64,000 bases of DNA from Anadara kagoshimensis (Eukaryota > Mollusca > Bivalvia > Arcoida > Arcidae). Made by a program: the position numbers and the translations under genes. Below are positions 22,850 through 33,846 of the stretch, one piece after another; position 1 is the stretch's first letter; each line of letters starts with the position of its first letter. Under the pieces are notes generated by a model that saw nothing but the letters and a program-made list of their open reading frames with translations, had not been told where the DNA came from and made no database searches. The stretch spans positions 22,677,845 through 22,741,844 of the forward strand of contig CM037868.1 in NCBI GenBank assembly GCA_021292105.1, in the 5' to 3' direction.

Positions 22850-23361
22850 CTAACACGACTTAGGTAAAAAGGAATGAAATAAACATTTCGAACTCTTTCT
22901 TCAGAAGTGCATTTACTATCTATTTGCAAAAAGGTCCATTGAAACAATTTGGCTGTTGAGATTACCTCCATTGAAATAAATGATTTTTTGAATGAAAATT
23001 ACGTCACAACCATTGTTCGCAACACCTAGCATGACGCTATATGTAAGATAGGCAAGGGAGTACGTCATTAAAACGGAACAGCGATGGGTATATCGTTTGT
23101 CATACTGGACTGGCTTCTTCATGTTTCAAATGAAGGAAGACTCAGGTCATGTTAGAATCGTATGTAAATCTATATCTCCTAAACTTTGTTTGCGGGGATA
23201 TAACAATATTATTGGATGTACAAACATATATAGGGGATGAGGTATTGATTTTTAGTTTGCATCAGAATCATTCAAACAAAAAGTAAATATTTTAGTAGAT
23301 ATATATATGATAAATAATGATGCAATTAATTTAAGTAAATAGCTAGTGTTTTGATTGAATA
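22850..23361. other. No gene recognised
   Basis: No exon or repeat end is recognised. Confidence 0.4.
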
Positions 23362-23569
23362 ATTGATGTATCGCCGGCCACGCCCACAATGTTCCGACAC
23401 TGGTCACCATCATGGTACCAAAGCAGCGTCACGGCAACTAATGACGTTCTAGTATCAGTGACGTCATTAAACCGCACAATTCAGGTCGAGTTTTCATTCT
23501 TTTTGCGTGTAATTCAAGCATGACAACCTTTTGTCGGAACATAGTGGGTGTGGCCGGCGATCCGTCAAT
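23362..23569. repeat. MITE I copy 1 (palindromic ends, ATTGACGTATCGCC type)
   Basis: The ends ATTGATGTATCGCCGGCCAC and GTGGCCGGCGATCCGTCAAT are inverted over about 40 bases. The interior has CCAAAGCAGCGTCACGGCA and AGTGACGTCATTAAA. Other copies: 46035-46244, 55999-56195, 56790-56986 and 61387-61595. Confidence 0.85.
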
Positions 23570-23949
23570 ATTCTGTTCGATTCAATTTCCAATGAAGTTT
23601 ATGACGTCATAAATAAACCAACCTGACGTAACCTGACCAGTGATGTATCCGTACACAGACTGAGAGGTCCATGTTAAATTAACCAGTAATGCATAGCACT
23701 GCTTAAATATTTTTTGAGACCGTCCCTTCTTCAAAATTTCACTTCCGACTTTTATAATAAGTGTACATATCTCTTTTAAATGGTACATTTGAAAAAACAA
23801 GATATATACGTGAAGAGTGTTTTTATTCTATTTTGATACTAAAATACGCACGTGTGATGTGTTTGAGATTTTGTCCAAGGTCAACAAGCAAAGGAATAAA
23901 AACTATACCTCTTGTGATTTTATAACAACAAATAATCTTGGATTTATTG
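23570..23949. other. No gene recognised
   Basis: Unique-looking sequence between MITE I and the 135 bp array. Confidence 0.35.
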
Positions 23950-25650
23950 CTGCACTCAAGTACATTTAAGTGATGGGTATATCAAATTACCATAAACAAG
24001 TGAAGGAGGATTCACTTCAAACAGTGCGACTAGTATACATAAAATAAATACGCAGGTTTCTTCAAGGAACAGATTACAAGTTACCGTCTTCGTGTCAAAA
24101 ACCCGGAATTTCCAGGAAGTTTGAACTGGAACAAAATTGTGAACAATACATTTCATGTTGCTTAGGAGCAACTAGTTTTACATAATTAATACGCGGGATT
24201 TTTTCAGGGGAAATAAAGTGACAATTTTTATGATAAAACCCCAAAAATATCCCATTAGTTGGAATTGGAACAAAATTGTGAACGTTATTTACTTATGTCA
24301 TGTTGCTTAAGAGCGAACAGTATTGGATAATTATGTAGGTTTCTTCAGGGAAAATTATACAGTGACAGTTTCAAAACAAACACCGGGAAATTTTCCCGAA
24401 AGTTGGAATTGGAACAAAATTGTGAACGTTATTTACTTATTTCATGTTGCTTAAGAGTGAGTAGTACTTGATAAATAAGCAGTTTTTTTTCGGAAAAAAT
24501 ATATTATAAGTAAAAAAACCCGGAATATTCAGGAAGTTAGAACTGGATCAAAATTGTGAACGCTATCTACTTTTTTCATGTTGCTAAGAAGCGACTAGTA
24601 TTGGATGAATAAGCGGGATTTTTTTCAGAGAAAATTATGCAAATGGCCATTTTAATATAAAAAAAACGCCGGTGTATCCAGGGAGTTTGAATTGGAACAA
24701 AATTGCGAACGCTATCTAGCTAATGTATCATATCGCTTTGGAGATAAACAGGGAAATTTATACAAGTGACAATTTCCATGACAAAGCCGAAAATTTCCAT
24801 ATAGTTGGAACTGCAACAAAATTTTGAACGTTGATTACTTTTTTCATGTTGCTTAGGAACGACTAGTATTATTTTTCACTGGAAATTAAGTGACCATTTT
24901 CATGACATAACCCCAAAACTACCGGGGAAGTTGGAACTTGATCAAAATTATGAACGTAATCTTCTTTTTCCATGTTGCTTAGGAGCGAGTAGTATTTGAT
25001 AAATAAATAGGTTTTTTCGGGGGAAATTATACAAGTGACTATATTTATGTAAAAAACCTCGGAATTTCTAGGTAGTTGGAAAGGGTTCAAAATTGTGAAC
25101 CCTATCTAATGTATCATATCGCTTTGGAGATAAATACGCGTGTATCTTCAGGGAAAATTATCCAAGTGACAATTTTCTTGACAAAACCGAAAATTTCCAA
25201 GAAGTTGGAAATGCAGCAAAATTTTGAAAGCTAATTACTTTTTCATGTTGCTTAGGAACGACTAGTTTTGGTTAAATAAACATGTTTCTCCAGAGAAAAT
25301 TATCCAAGTAACCGTTTTTACGACAAAACCCCAAATAACCATCCGGGAAGTTTGTTCTGGAACAAAATTGTAAATGTTATCTACTTTTTCCATGTTTCTT
25401 AGAAGCGACCAGCATAAGATAAATACGAGATTTTTTTCAGGGAAATTTAAGTGACCATGACAAAACCTCAAAAATATCCCGGAAGTTGGAACTGGAACAA
25501 AAGTGCGAACTCTATCTACTTTGGACAACTAGTATAGGAAACATATGCAGGTTTCTTCACGGGAAATCACACAAGCGAACGTTTTCAAAACAAAAAAACG
25601 CAAATTTTCCCGGAAGTTGGAACTGGAACAAAGTTGTGAATGCTATCTGT
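23950..25650. repeat. Tandem array of about 135 bp units, twelve copies
   Basis: The phrase TTGGAACTGGAACAAAATTG recurs near 24121, 24259, 24403, 24536, 24687, 24804, 24931, 25076, 25205, 25350, 25485 and 25617, at spacings of 117-151 bp. Each unit also carries TTTTCATGTTGCTTAGGAGC, GACTAGTATT and TTTCAGGGAAA. Copies are diverged, indicating an old array. It ends 17 bp before the GPCR start codon. Confidence 0.85.
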
Positions 25651-25666
25651 TAACTAGTATTGCATC

Positions 25667-26782
25667 ATGTCAGATGAGGAATCGGAAAAAGAATTACTGT
25701 CAAAAAATATCGTTGGGATAATATTTCTCCTTTTTGTCACCTTTGTTGGAAGTTTTGGGAATTTTAACACAATTCTAGTATATGCAACTCGATACAAACC
25801 ATCCAATCACAGAATTTTTATTATATTCCTTGGAGTGACCGATCTGACGTCGTGTTTTTTATTAGTACCCTTTGACATTTATCGGCTTTTGAACGAGAGT
25901 TCGTTTAACGACATTGTTTGTGATTTCATCAACGTTAACCGTTTTTTATCCATAGCATCTCTATCACTTCTAAGTGCCTTAGCATACGAACGGTTCAGGA
26001 AACTCTGCAGGCCATTAAAGTGGCAAATGAGAAAACGGCATTCGATATATTGTAGTTTTGGTATTCTCCTGATAACTTTTGTTTTATTTTATATACCTTG
26101 TCCATTTATGTATGGTGTCGTGCCACACGAGTTCAACATGAGTAGATTACATGGTAACGTAAGCGTATGCTCAATAATGCCCGAATTTAAGGACTCGCCA
26201 TTGGATACGACGTACAATTTTTTATTAATGATACTCGGTGCAGTTAATCTGACAATTTGCGTGGTCTCATACGTTTTCTTGCTCCGATTGTTCTGGAAAA
26301 AAGGTCCCCAGTTACATTTCTTAAAGAAAAGTAAAGGAAGTTGTAATTCTTCCGGTTCCGGTAACACAACTGAAACTGCAGCTGATTCGGGTTCCGATAG
26401 CGACACTGGACATGGTTCCGGATCCGGTGGCACAACTCATGGTACTTCCGGATCCGGAAGCGCGACTAAAGTTGCAATGATGCATACTAACATGCCATCC
26501 GATAGGTATCGTCGTGCAAGAAGACTAACTTTCGTACTTTTGGTTGCAACCATAATTTCGTATTCATGTGCCTTTGTGACACTTTTGTTTTCTTTATTTA
26601 ACGAAGACGAAAATTTACATTTTGATGTTGTTGATACTTTAAAAATTGGATATGAGGTTTTTTATAATTTTAATTACGTGAATCATGTTGTCAATCCAAT
26701 AGTGTATTGCTTTATGGATAATGTGTTTCGTAACAGGTTGAAAGGGATTTACATGTCCGCTGTACATAAAATTTGTTGTTGA
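25667..26782 (+). CDS. Intronless class A (rhodopsin-like) GPCR
   Basis: The 371-residue protein has the seven-helix layout of a plasma-membrane receptor. TM1 (about 15-39) has the GN pair at 31-32; TM2 (49-71) has Asp59; TM3 (85-107) starts with Cys85 and ends Tyr107-Glu108-Arg109-Phe110 in place of DRY; TM4 is about 128-148; Cys168 in loop 2 can pair with Cys85; TM5 is 183-208, TM6 286-310 (the usual CWxP is absent) and TM7 325-349 has NPIVY at 343-347. The tail is short and ends Lys-Ile-Cys-Cys, a possible palmitoylation site. The third intracellular loop is long (about 210-285) with a Gly/Ser/Thr-rich stretch at 226-266. Possible N-glycosylation sites are Asn157 and Asn164. I chose the ATG at 25667 because it gives a normal short N-terminus. 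The ligand is unknown; peptide or orphan receptor is a guess. Confidence 0.93.
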   Translation: MSDEESEKELLSKNIVGIIFLLFVTFVGSFGNFNTILVYATRYKPSNHRIFIIFLGVTDLTSCFLLVPFDIYRLLNESSFNDIVCDFINVNRFLSIASLSLLSALAYERFRKLCRPLKWQMRKRHSIYCSFGILLITFVLFYIPCPFMYGVVPHEFNMSRLHGNVSVCSIMPEFKDSPLDTTYNFLLMILGAVNLTICVVSYVFLLRLFWKKGPQLHFLKKSKGSCNSSGSGNTTETAADSGSDSDTGHGSGSGGTTHGTSGSGSATKVAMMHTNMPSDRYRRARRLTFVLLVATIISYSCAFVTLLFSLFNEDENLHFDVVDTLKIGYEVFYNFNYVNHVVNPIVYCFMDNVFRNRLKGIYMSAVHKICC

Positions 26783-26856
26783 AATGATGTAAACTTTGAA
26801 TTTCATATTTATCTATTCGTATTTGTATGTAACAGGATATGGTGGCATGTTGGTTT
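26783..26856 (+). other. 3' flank of the GPCR gene
   Basis: Short AT-rich stretch between the stop codon and the inverted-repeat element. The nearest AATAAA is at 26972-26977, inside that element, so the transcript may use it as its poly(A) signal. Confidence 0.4.
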
Positions 26857-27209
26857 CTATGGTGGCTTATTTCTGACATCCGGATAATTTCGGTCGACAT
26901 CAAATTATCTCAACATGTTGACTTTATATCATGAAAAGTCCAAATAATATGATGGAAAGTTGTAATAGTAAAATAAAAAGTTGTGATAAATAACACAACA
27001 TGTCGAGATACTTATGTTGAGAAATTTAACATGACTAGTCGACATAGCTATATATCTCGACATGTCGTGTTATTTATCACAACTTTTTATTTTACTATCA
27101 AAATCTCTATCATAATTATTATTTCGACTTGTCGCGATATCAAGTGAACATATTGAAATAATTTTATGGCGACAAAATTTATCTGGATTTTAGAAATAAG
27201 CCATCGTAG
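26857..27209. repeat. Inverted-repeat element J with a nested palindrome
   Basis: The outer ends CTATGGTGGCTTATTTCTGA and TAGAAATAAGCCATCGTAG are inverted repeats. Inside, AAAAGTTGTGATAAATAACA at about 26977 pairs with TGTTATTTATCACAACTTTT at about 27068. The centre is full of TCGACATGTCG-like sites. No coding capacity. Confidence 0.75.
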
Positions 27210-27475
27210 CCTTCAGATACATTTTAATCGCAATTATCTTTCTTGGCTTGTAAGGATAGTTTAGCGACAAGTCAATATTACATCGGCAAGTCGTTATAGA
27301 TTATTGCAATGATAATGTCGACCAGTCATGATATTTGACCATGTCATCGTCATAATTTTTAATTTTAGATTTGATTTGTTGAAAAAGTTTTCTCGACAAG
27401 TTTTGTCAACATAACGTAAACTTTACCTTGGCAAGCCGAAATAAATTATCGCGACTAAAATTTATTTGATGGCAG
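27210..27475. repeat. Degraded sequence related to the element J interior
   Basis: Repeated GACAAGTC, GTCGACCAGTC and TCTCGACAAG motifs resemble the centre of element J. Boundaries are unclear. Confidence 0.35.
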
Positions 27476-28070
27476 GAAACATGACACCATAACAGGGAAA
27501 GGAAAAATCATGGTCGTTCGATGTTCGAGCTTTAGGCGATTGGTCTGCCATCAAAGGGTTCGGGTACATGCAGATCATGAAACAAATTAGCGTGTAGCTG
27601 GTTAAAAAAGAAGATTCATGCCGTTCAAGATCACACAGCCTCACTTCTCTGGTGGAAGTTCACATGTTTAACTTATAAATTTGACAGTTTCAAAGTTTTT
27701 ACTTTGCTTTTGGATTGTGGTTTGGACATGACTTGGTATGGTTTTATTTTGTAACAGGGTTAGAAATGTCTGGGGTTCGATCTATAGGCAACTGTTCTAT
27801 CATTCAAAGGCCCGGTTTATGCAGGGCATGAAAGAAGGTATTATTAGGCTGTAGCTAGCTAAACAGGAGGAGCTTAACCTTCCAGAACACCTAGCATCAC
27901 CTATCTGATAGAAGGTATTATTAGGCTGTAGCTAGCTAAACAGGAGGAGCTTAACCTTCCAGAATACCTAGCATCACCTATCTGATAGAAGTTCACGTGT
28001 TTAATTTAACTTGCTAGTTTTGACTTTGCTTTTGGATTGTGGTTTGGACATGACTCGTTATTGTTTTGTA
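27476..28070 (-). repeat. Family G tandem array, left part
   Basis: Units of about 240-300 bp run from GTTCGAGCTTTAGGCGATTG through CACTTCTCTGGTGGAAGTTC to GGATTGTGGTTTGGACATGA. Within the second unit an approximately 79 bp segment (GAAGGTATTATTAGGCTGTA onward) is duplicated in tandem at about 27832-27988. The array resumes at 29481 beyond an inserted element. Confidence 0.8.
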
Positions 28071-29480
28071 CAATGGCCGATATCAGCCGTCAACCTACAT
28101 ACTTATTAGTGTGTAGGTTGTACAATGAAATGTACACTTTACTCTGTCAACCTACATACTAAAAAGTATGTAGGTTGTACATGTACATTTTACTCTGTCA
28201 ACCTACATACTTTTTAGTATGTAGGTTGTACATGTACATTTTACTAAAAAGTATGTAGGTTGTACATGTACATTTTACTCTGTCAACCCACAAGCTATAA
28301 CTCTTTATACCCGCGTCATTAATCATCATGGTCAAGGTTAAGGTCATAATTAGTGTATGCAGGTTCAAGTGATCAAATGTTAAAGTTTTTCACATAATTT
28401 TGTGATGGACTTAATATACAAGGAAATTACACTTCTCTTGTGTACAATAAAGATGTATATGTAATCAATAAAACATTGCCATGTGCTGTTTTTGAATGCA
28501 TTATTTTAATTAAAATTAAAAAAAAAAAAAAAAAAACAGCACACGACGGAACGCTATTGAATTTTCCCCATATAAGTTCACAATTTAAAACAATACTTGA
28601 CATAAAAACTCGACTAAAGTTATTGAGATGAAACAGAAACAGTATACAATGTTACTGATAATAAAATCGTAAATCAAAAAGATAAAATGAACATTACCTT
28701 AGCGTAAAAATCATGTAATTAAAAATTTGCATTAATTACTTATGTGCTTCGGAATTGTATGAAACTTAATTCTAATTAATTGGGATCAGCCAATCAACAT
28801 CCAGTATAATGTTTGCCCTTGATCACGTTGATCGGTTGAATTATTTAGTTTAATCATTTTGGTGGATATACGACAGATAGTATCAAAGAGAACTTTAAAA
28901 AGTTTACCTCAACTTCCCCTGTGGAGTCCAAATTACAAATATAACTTAATTTAATTTACTTTCACGGCGTCAATTAAGATAACATATCTACACGAGATAA
29001 ATGCATACATAAACAAAGAATGTATTTTCATAACTTAAAGTAAACGCACATTTCGAATTTAAGATGAAAAGCATAATTAACCTTGCCATTATATTACAAT
29101 ATTTCAGTGACATTGTAAAAAAAAGTAAAGTGTTGTGAAAACGATGATTACAAAATCAATAATACTGGGCAACAGAAACACAAAATGGAGATCAGGAGCA
29201 CAAAATAAATCCACAAATGTCCACGCAAGGCTTATACATATTTATTGTAAAGTTACACAAGAGCAGTGTAGCTCCATTGTACATTAAGTCCATCACAAAA
29301 TTATATCTTGATCAATGACGCGGGTATAAAGAGATATAGCTTGTAGGTTGACAGAGTAAAATGTACATGTACAACCTACATACTTTTTAGTATGTAGGTT
29401 GACAGAGTAAAGTGTACATTTCATTGTACAACCTACACACTAATAAGTATGTAGGTTGACGGCTGATATCGGCCATCGTA
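28071..29480. mobile_element. 1.41 kb non-autonomous DNA element with long palindromic ends
   Basis: GTTTTGTA at 28063-28070 is repeated at 29481-29488, and the uninterrupted neighbouring unit (about 29743-29756) has one such site, so this is an 8 bp target duplication. The ends are inverted (ATGGCCGATATCAGCCGTCA). Each arm, of about 250-400 bp, contains repeated short palindromes CAACCTACATAC-N-GTATGTAGGTTG: three and a half on the left, two on the right. Beyond these the arms share TTTATACCCGCGTCATT and TTTTGTGATGGACTTAATA. The interior of about 850 bp is AT-rich with only a 63-codon frame. An 8 bp duplication suits hAT-like or related transposases (established knowledge), but no transposase is present. 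Confidence 0.85.
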
Positions 29481-29965
29481 GTTTTGTATGTAATACGGTT
29501 GAAAAATGTATGGTCGACAAGGGGTTCGAGCTATTGGCAAATGTTTTACCATCCAAGGGTCCGGGACATGCAGTGCATAAACTAAGATAGAATAAATATG
29601 TAGCTAGTTAAACAGGAAGAGCTTACCCTTCCAGAGCACTCGGCCTTACTTTCTGGTAGAAGTTCACGTGTTTAATTTTATTTGCCAGTTTCAAAGTTTT
29701 CACTTTGCTTTTGGATTATGGTTTGGACATGGCTTGGTATTGTTTTGTATGTAATATCATATGGTTGAAAAAATGCATGGTCTACAAGGGGTTCCAGCTA
29801 TAGGCAATTGTTCTAACATTGAGGGCCCGGTAAATGCAGGGCATAAAATAAGATAATAGCTAAACAGGAGGAGCTTACCATTCAAGATCACCTGGCCTTA
29901 ATTCCCTGGTGAACGTTTACGTGTTCACTTTGTTTTTTGGATTGTGGTTTGGACATGGATTGGTG
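29481..29965 (-). repeat. Family G tandem array, right part
   Basis: The remainder of the split unit and two more units (GGGGTTCGAGCTATTGGCAA; GGGGTTCCAGCTATAGGCAA) follow in the same orientation as 27476-28070. A 114-codon frame starting at 29909 runs from this repeat into a SINE and is not a gene. Confidence 0.8.
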
Positions 29966-30094
29966 TGTTTGTTTGCTATAGGTTTCTTGTTTTCTGTAGT
30001 GTTATCTTTATTTTATCTAGTGCCTTGTCTTCTTGTTGAATCATGTTCTTTCCTCTTTTCTTCCTCTTCTTTGTTGTTCATGTGTTTTAGCGAC

Positions 30095-30242
30095 ATTGTA
30101 TGTCAAAGATCTCTGCTGTATAATGCCATCAGCGCAACACACATTCAAAATTGCTGCACCTTCGGCTATAGCCGGCGACGTCTCGATATAAGTGAAAAAT
30201 CTTTGACTGGGACGTTAAACACCATTACTAAACTCAACACAC
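30095..30242 (+). repeat. SINE A 3' half
   Basis: It starts at CTGCTGTATAATGCCATCAG and ends with the tail GACTGGGACGTTAAACACCA and AACTCAAC. No head is present. Confidence 0.8.
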
Positions 30243-30557
30243 AAATTGCATAATCAGCGATAAACACCCTCGTATACAACACGAAGTCAATAGGGTTTGC
30301 CACTTTACAACATGAAAACCCCTAAAGTTTGTGAAGAACAATTATTTTTATTGTATGGAATCATATCTGTCCATGTTTTTTTCCCGTATAACTATTTTTC
30401 AGGATTTTGCGACGAAAATGTTTTCGCAAACTTCCCATACGAATGTTAAAGGGTGTTGATCACGTTGTACAGGTCCGAACGTTATTCTTATATTTAGAAT
30501 TCTAGCCATATTTCTGTGTAAAATTGTGAAAATAATACTAATATAATTTTTTTTTTC
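30243..30557. other. No gene recognised
   Basis: AT-rich sequence with no recognised feature. Confidence 0.35.
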
Positions 30558-30826
30558 AACTCAAAAATAGTTCACTTATATCGAGACGTCTCCAGTAAAG
30601 GTGAAGTCGCAGTTAGAATTTGTAATGCACACAGAGCAATGTACAAGAATGTTTCATTAAGTGTCATGCCTGCCGTGACACGGGTCATCGGTTTTAAGAT
30701 TTCTTCCAAAAGACCCCGCGACTTTCATATCTTAATGTCGAGTGTTTTGCAAAAGAATATTCACAACTTTTTTGTCAATTCTTGGTCAGACCCCGACCGG
30801 GTTTCGAACCCACGACCTCCTACATA
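30558..30826 (-). repeat. SINE A variant containing the breakpoint of the tandem duplication
   Basis: Antisense copy with CACTTATATCGAGACGTCTC, CCGTGACACGGGTCATCGG and the B-box complement GGTTTCGAACCCACGACCTC. The tandem duplication of 30752-34431 begins inside it, so unit 2 starts with the same SINE fragment (32811-32890). Confidence 0.75.
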
Positions 30827-31400
30827 CGAAAAATAGGAGGAAAGTATGACAAAATGTATTAGAATTCAAACACTGAATAGGCGATATCAATGGAAAAAGA
30901 GGGCAAAAAAGACCAACTAAAAAGATCAACAAAACAAGAAACCAACTAAAACCGAAGAGAGAGGGAAGAAAACAATACAATAGACCAACAAAACAAAAAT
31001 AATTTATAATGAAATGTTTCAAAAGTTGTGTTGACTTGGTTAAATACTTTGTGATAATGAATCAAGCTAAACATTAAAAATATATAATATACTGCACAAT
31101 GTTTTTACAGCTTAACGAAATTCCATTTTAATGTCCGTAACGTAGAAATTTACAAACTAATATTCAATATGAGCTCTAAAAGAAAACAAGTCGTGCAATG
31201 TGTCTTTTTTTATTTTATATTCATATACATGATAAACTTCGACGCAACAATTAAATAAAGTGTTAGTGATGAGATTGAAATTCTGACATCTTCTATGCGT
31301 GGAATGACTGAACAGTACTAGTACAAAGAAAATGTATAAAATTGAAGCTTGGCTACCGAGTGGAAAAATGACTAAAATATACAGAGATAGAGATATGAGT

Positions 31401-31700
31401 TGAGTTGAGTAATGGTGTTTAACGTCCCAGTCAAGAATATTTCACTTATATCGAGACGTCTCCAACTATAGACATTTTGCCTGTGCGTTGCGCTGATGGC
31501 ATTATACAGCAGGGTTCTTTATCGTGCCAAGCCTACCGAGACACGGGACCTCGTTTATTTTAAGTTCCCATCCAAAAGAACCGTTTCTTTCATTTCGTAA
31601 TGCCGAGTGCTTGGCGAAAGAACAGCCACTACCCACTTTTAAGTCTTGGGTGAGACTAGGTCGGGGTTCAAACCCACGACCTCCCACTTACGGAGCGAGC
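31401..31700 (-). repeat. SINE A insertion present in unit 1 only
   Basis: Antisense copy from the CAACTCAAC tail to GCTCGCTCCG of the head, lacking the outermost head bases. ATGAGT at 31395-31400 and ATAAGT at 31701-31706 look like the target duplication; the matching empty site in unit 2 is ATGAGT at 33547-33552. Confidence 0.85.
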
Positions 31701-32014
31701 ATAAGTCAGCTTCGAAAAAGACTGAATAACTGCTTCTTTTTGCTTGTGCAAAATTTTGCGTTTGCACATCATAAGTGTGACTTTTTTAATTTTTGTGTTT
31801 TTAATTTTTTGGACAAATAGTTATGATGGACTGCCAAATGAATTTTAATATGTATTATGTTGAATACACATTTATTTTAAAATCAATAACAAAATTAAAG
31901 AAAAAAAAACCCAAAAACAAATCAACAACAACAACAACATAATAAATCTCTTTCTTGCGATATTTAAGTAGTTTATTTATAAACATGACCGTGTATTCTG
32001 ACACGTATTATTAC

Positions 32015-32234
32015 ACAGTATGGACCTGTCTAAAATTTGACACTCAAGCTAACGAAAATAAGTCGTAACTCGACTTCAAGGAAAGCTAGTTGTTGTACCA
32101 AAAGTTCCCGAAAGATAGATAACAATAGCAAGCTCTGAAAAAGTGTCGAGAAATAGCTGTAGATTGGCCAAGTTTAGTCGCCTATTCAACACTAACGCGT
32201 TAGCTCAGTGTTAAACTTTCGACAGGTCTGTACT
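32015..32234. repeat. MITE R copy in duplication unit 1
   Basis: The ends ACAGTATGGACCTGTC and CGACAGGTCTGTACT are inverted. It is duplicated as part of the larger unit at 33847-34076. Confidence 0.7.
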
Positions 32235-32523
32235 ATAGAAAGATACCGGAAAAATCAGCCGGTCGGTATCTTGTTTACAACTTTTTGTGCATTCATGCAT
32301 TCATCACTGTAACGTTATATATATATACAACTGTACAACTGCACGTCCTCCGATGTTGTTATGATGGTATTTACTATCGTTGGAGGGGTTGGGCTAGAGT
32401 CTAAAAATAGAAAAGTACATACAGTGCAGGACTGTCGAAATTTTAACACAGAGCTAAAGAATTTAATATAGAATTGACAGTTCATCTCGGTCCCTAAAGT
32501 TAACTGTACCTCAACATGTACAG

Positions 32524-32780
32524 GCCCCAGTTTCCCAATCATTCCTTAGCTAAGATTTTCCTTAACTTAAATTTAGCCATTTTTGGTAATCCTTTTTGGG
32601 AATTAATGATGAATATTTTTGTAAAAATTAAATGCTAATGTTTTAATCTAGCAGTGACCTTTAAAATGACATCTCACTTTTCTGAATATCTTTTAAATGA
32701 ACAAAATTATAACGTTTTAAAATTTTGCAAGATTGGAGTTAAGGAAAATCTTAGCAAAGGAATGATTGTGAAACTGGGGC
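32524..32780. repeat. MITE N (GCCCCAGTTTC ends), in unit 1 only
   Basis: The terminal inverted repeats run about 44 bases with two or three mismatches (GCCCCAGTTTC against GAAACTGGGGC, with AAGATTTTCCTTAACT and its complement further in). CAG flanks both sides (32521-32523 and 32781-32783), and unit 2 has a single CAG at the same site (34402-34404). This supports a 3 bp target duplication. No coding capacity. Confidence 0.85.
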
Positions 32781-33050
32781 CAGTAACTATCTAAATATCA
32801 TTCGGCAGCTAAAGAATAGTCATAACTTTTTTGTAAATTCTTGGTCAGACCCCGATCGGGGTTCGAACCCACGACCTCCTACATACGAAAAATAGGAGGA
32901 AAGTATGACAAAATGTATTAGAATTCAAACACTGAATAGGCGATATCAATGAAAAAGAGGGCTAAAAAGGAAAACAACAACAACAAAATGGAGAACAACA
33001 ACAAACAGAAAACAACAACAAAAAAGAGAACAACAAAACAAGAAACCAAC

Positions 33051-33092
<42 letters not shown>

Positions 33093-33846
33093 AATAAAAT
33101 AGACCAACAAAAATTGAAGCTCGGCTACGGAGTGGCAAAGTGACTGAAAATATACACTCAGTGACGTAGCTGAACATGTTGGTAAATTACGCACTGTAAA
33201 CGTGAATAGTGCCGTTTTTCTAGGGGTATGGGGGCATGCTCCCCCAGCAAATTTGGAAAAAATACAACAAAAATGGTGCGTTTTCCATGAATTTCCACCC
33301 TTATCTGCAATTTTTTTCGACTAAAATTCAAAACGAGTTTCAAACGACCATTGATGCATATGCATAAATCGTCCTGTTCATTATGTTTTAGTTTCGAGGG
33401 TTAAATTTTGTATTGCTTTCAAGTTTTAAAATATAGCTGTCATAATATATTTATTTTAACATTTTAAATATGATATTTGACAAAATTAACTTACGGAAGG
33501 TCGTATGTGCGTAAGCTCTGTTATGCCCTTGTACAGAGATGGAGACATGAGTCACCTTCCAAAAAGACCGAATAACTGCTTCTTTTTGCTTGTGCAAAAT
33601 TTTGCTTTTGACTTTTTTAATTTTTGTGTTTTTAATTTTTTTCGGACAGATAATTATGATGGACTGCCAAAGAAATTTTAATATGTTGAAATTAATACAC
33701 ATTTATTTTAAAATCAATAACAATTTTTTTTATAAAAAAAAAAAAACCCAAAAAACAAATCAACAACAACATAATAAATCTCTTTCTTGCGATATTTAAG
33801 TAGTTTATTTATAAATATGGACGTGTATTCTGACACATATTATTAC

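Larger units (their letters stand above)
30752..32810 (+). repeat. Tandem segmental duplication, unit 1
   Basis: Unit 1 abuts unit 2 (32811-34431) directly: CATTCGGCAGCT ends both, and AAAGAATA opens both. Most of the length aligns by eye at high identity. Unit 1 contains a SINE at 31401-31700 and a MITE at 32524-32780, both missing from unit 2, plus about 350 bp (31000-31345) with no counterpart. It also includes a MITE R copy (32015-32234). No gene is recognised. Confidence 0.88.

Noticed and set aside
23950..25650. CRISPR-like spacing of repeats
   Set aside because: Units are contiguous diverged tandem copies without constant repeats and unique spacers, in a eukaryotic genome.
26089..26435. 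Antisense frames opposite the GPCR loop
   Set aside because: Shadow of the Gly/Ser-rich segment; the sense strand has all the class A GPCR motifs.
25667..26782. GPCR as a bacterial or viral gene
   Set aside because: Seven-helix class A motifs and eukaryotic surroundings; no viral genes nearby.
29909..30253. 114-codon hydrophobic frame
   Set aside because: Runs from a family G repeat end into a SINE A tail; hydrophobic because of T-rich sequence.
31524..31820. 98-codon frame, and similar frames at 30639-30836 and 38218-38466
   Set aside because: These read antisense SINE A (the RGSNPRPPTYG-type phrase is translated SINE head).
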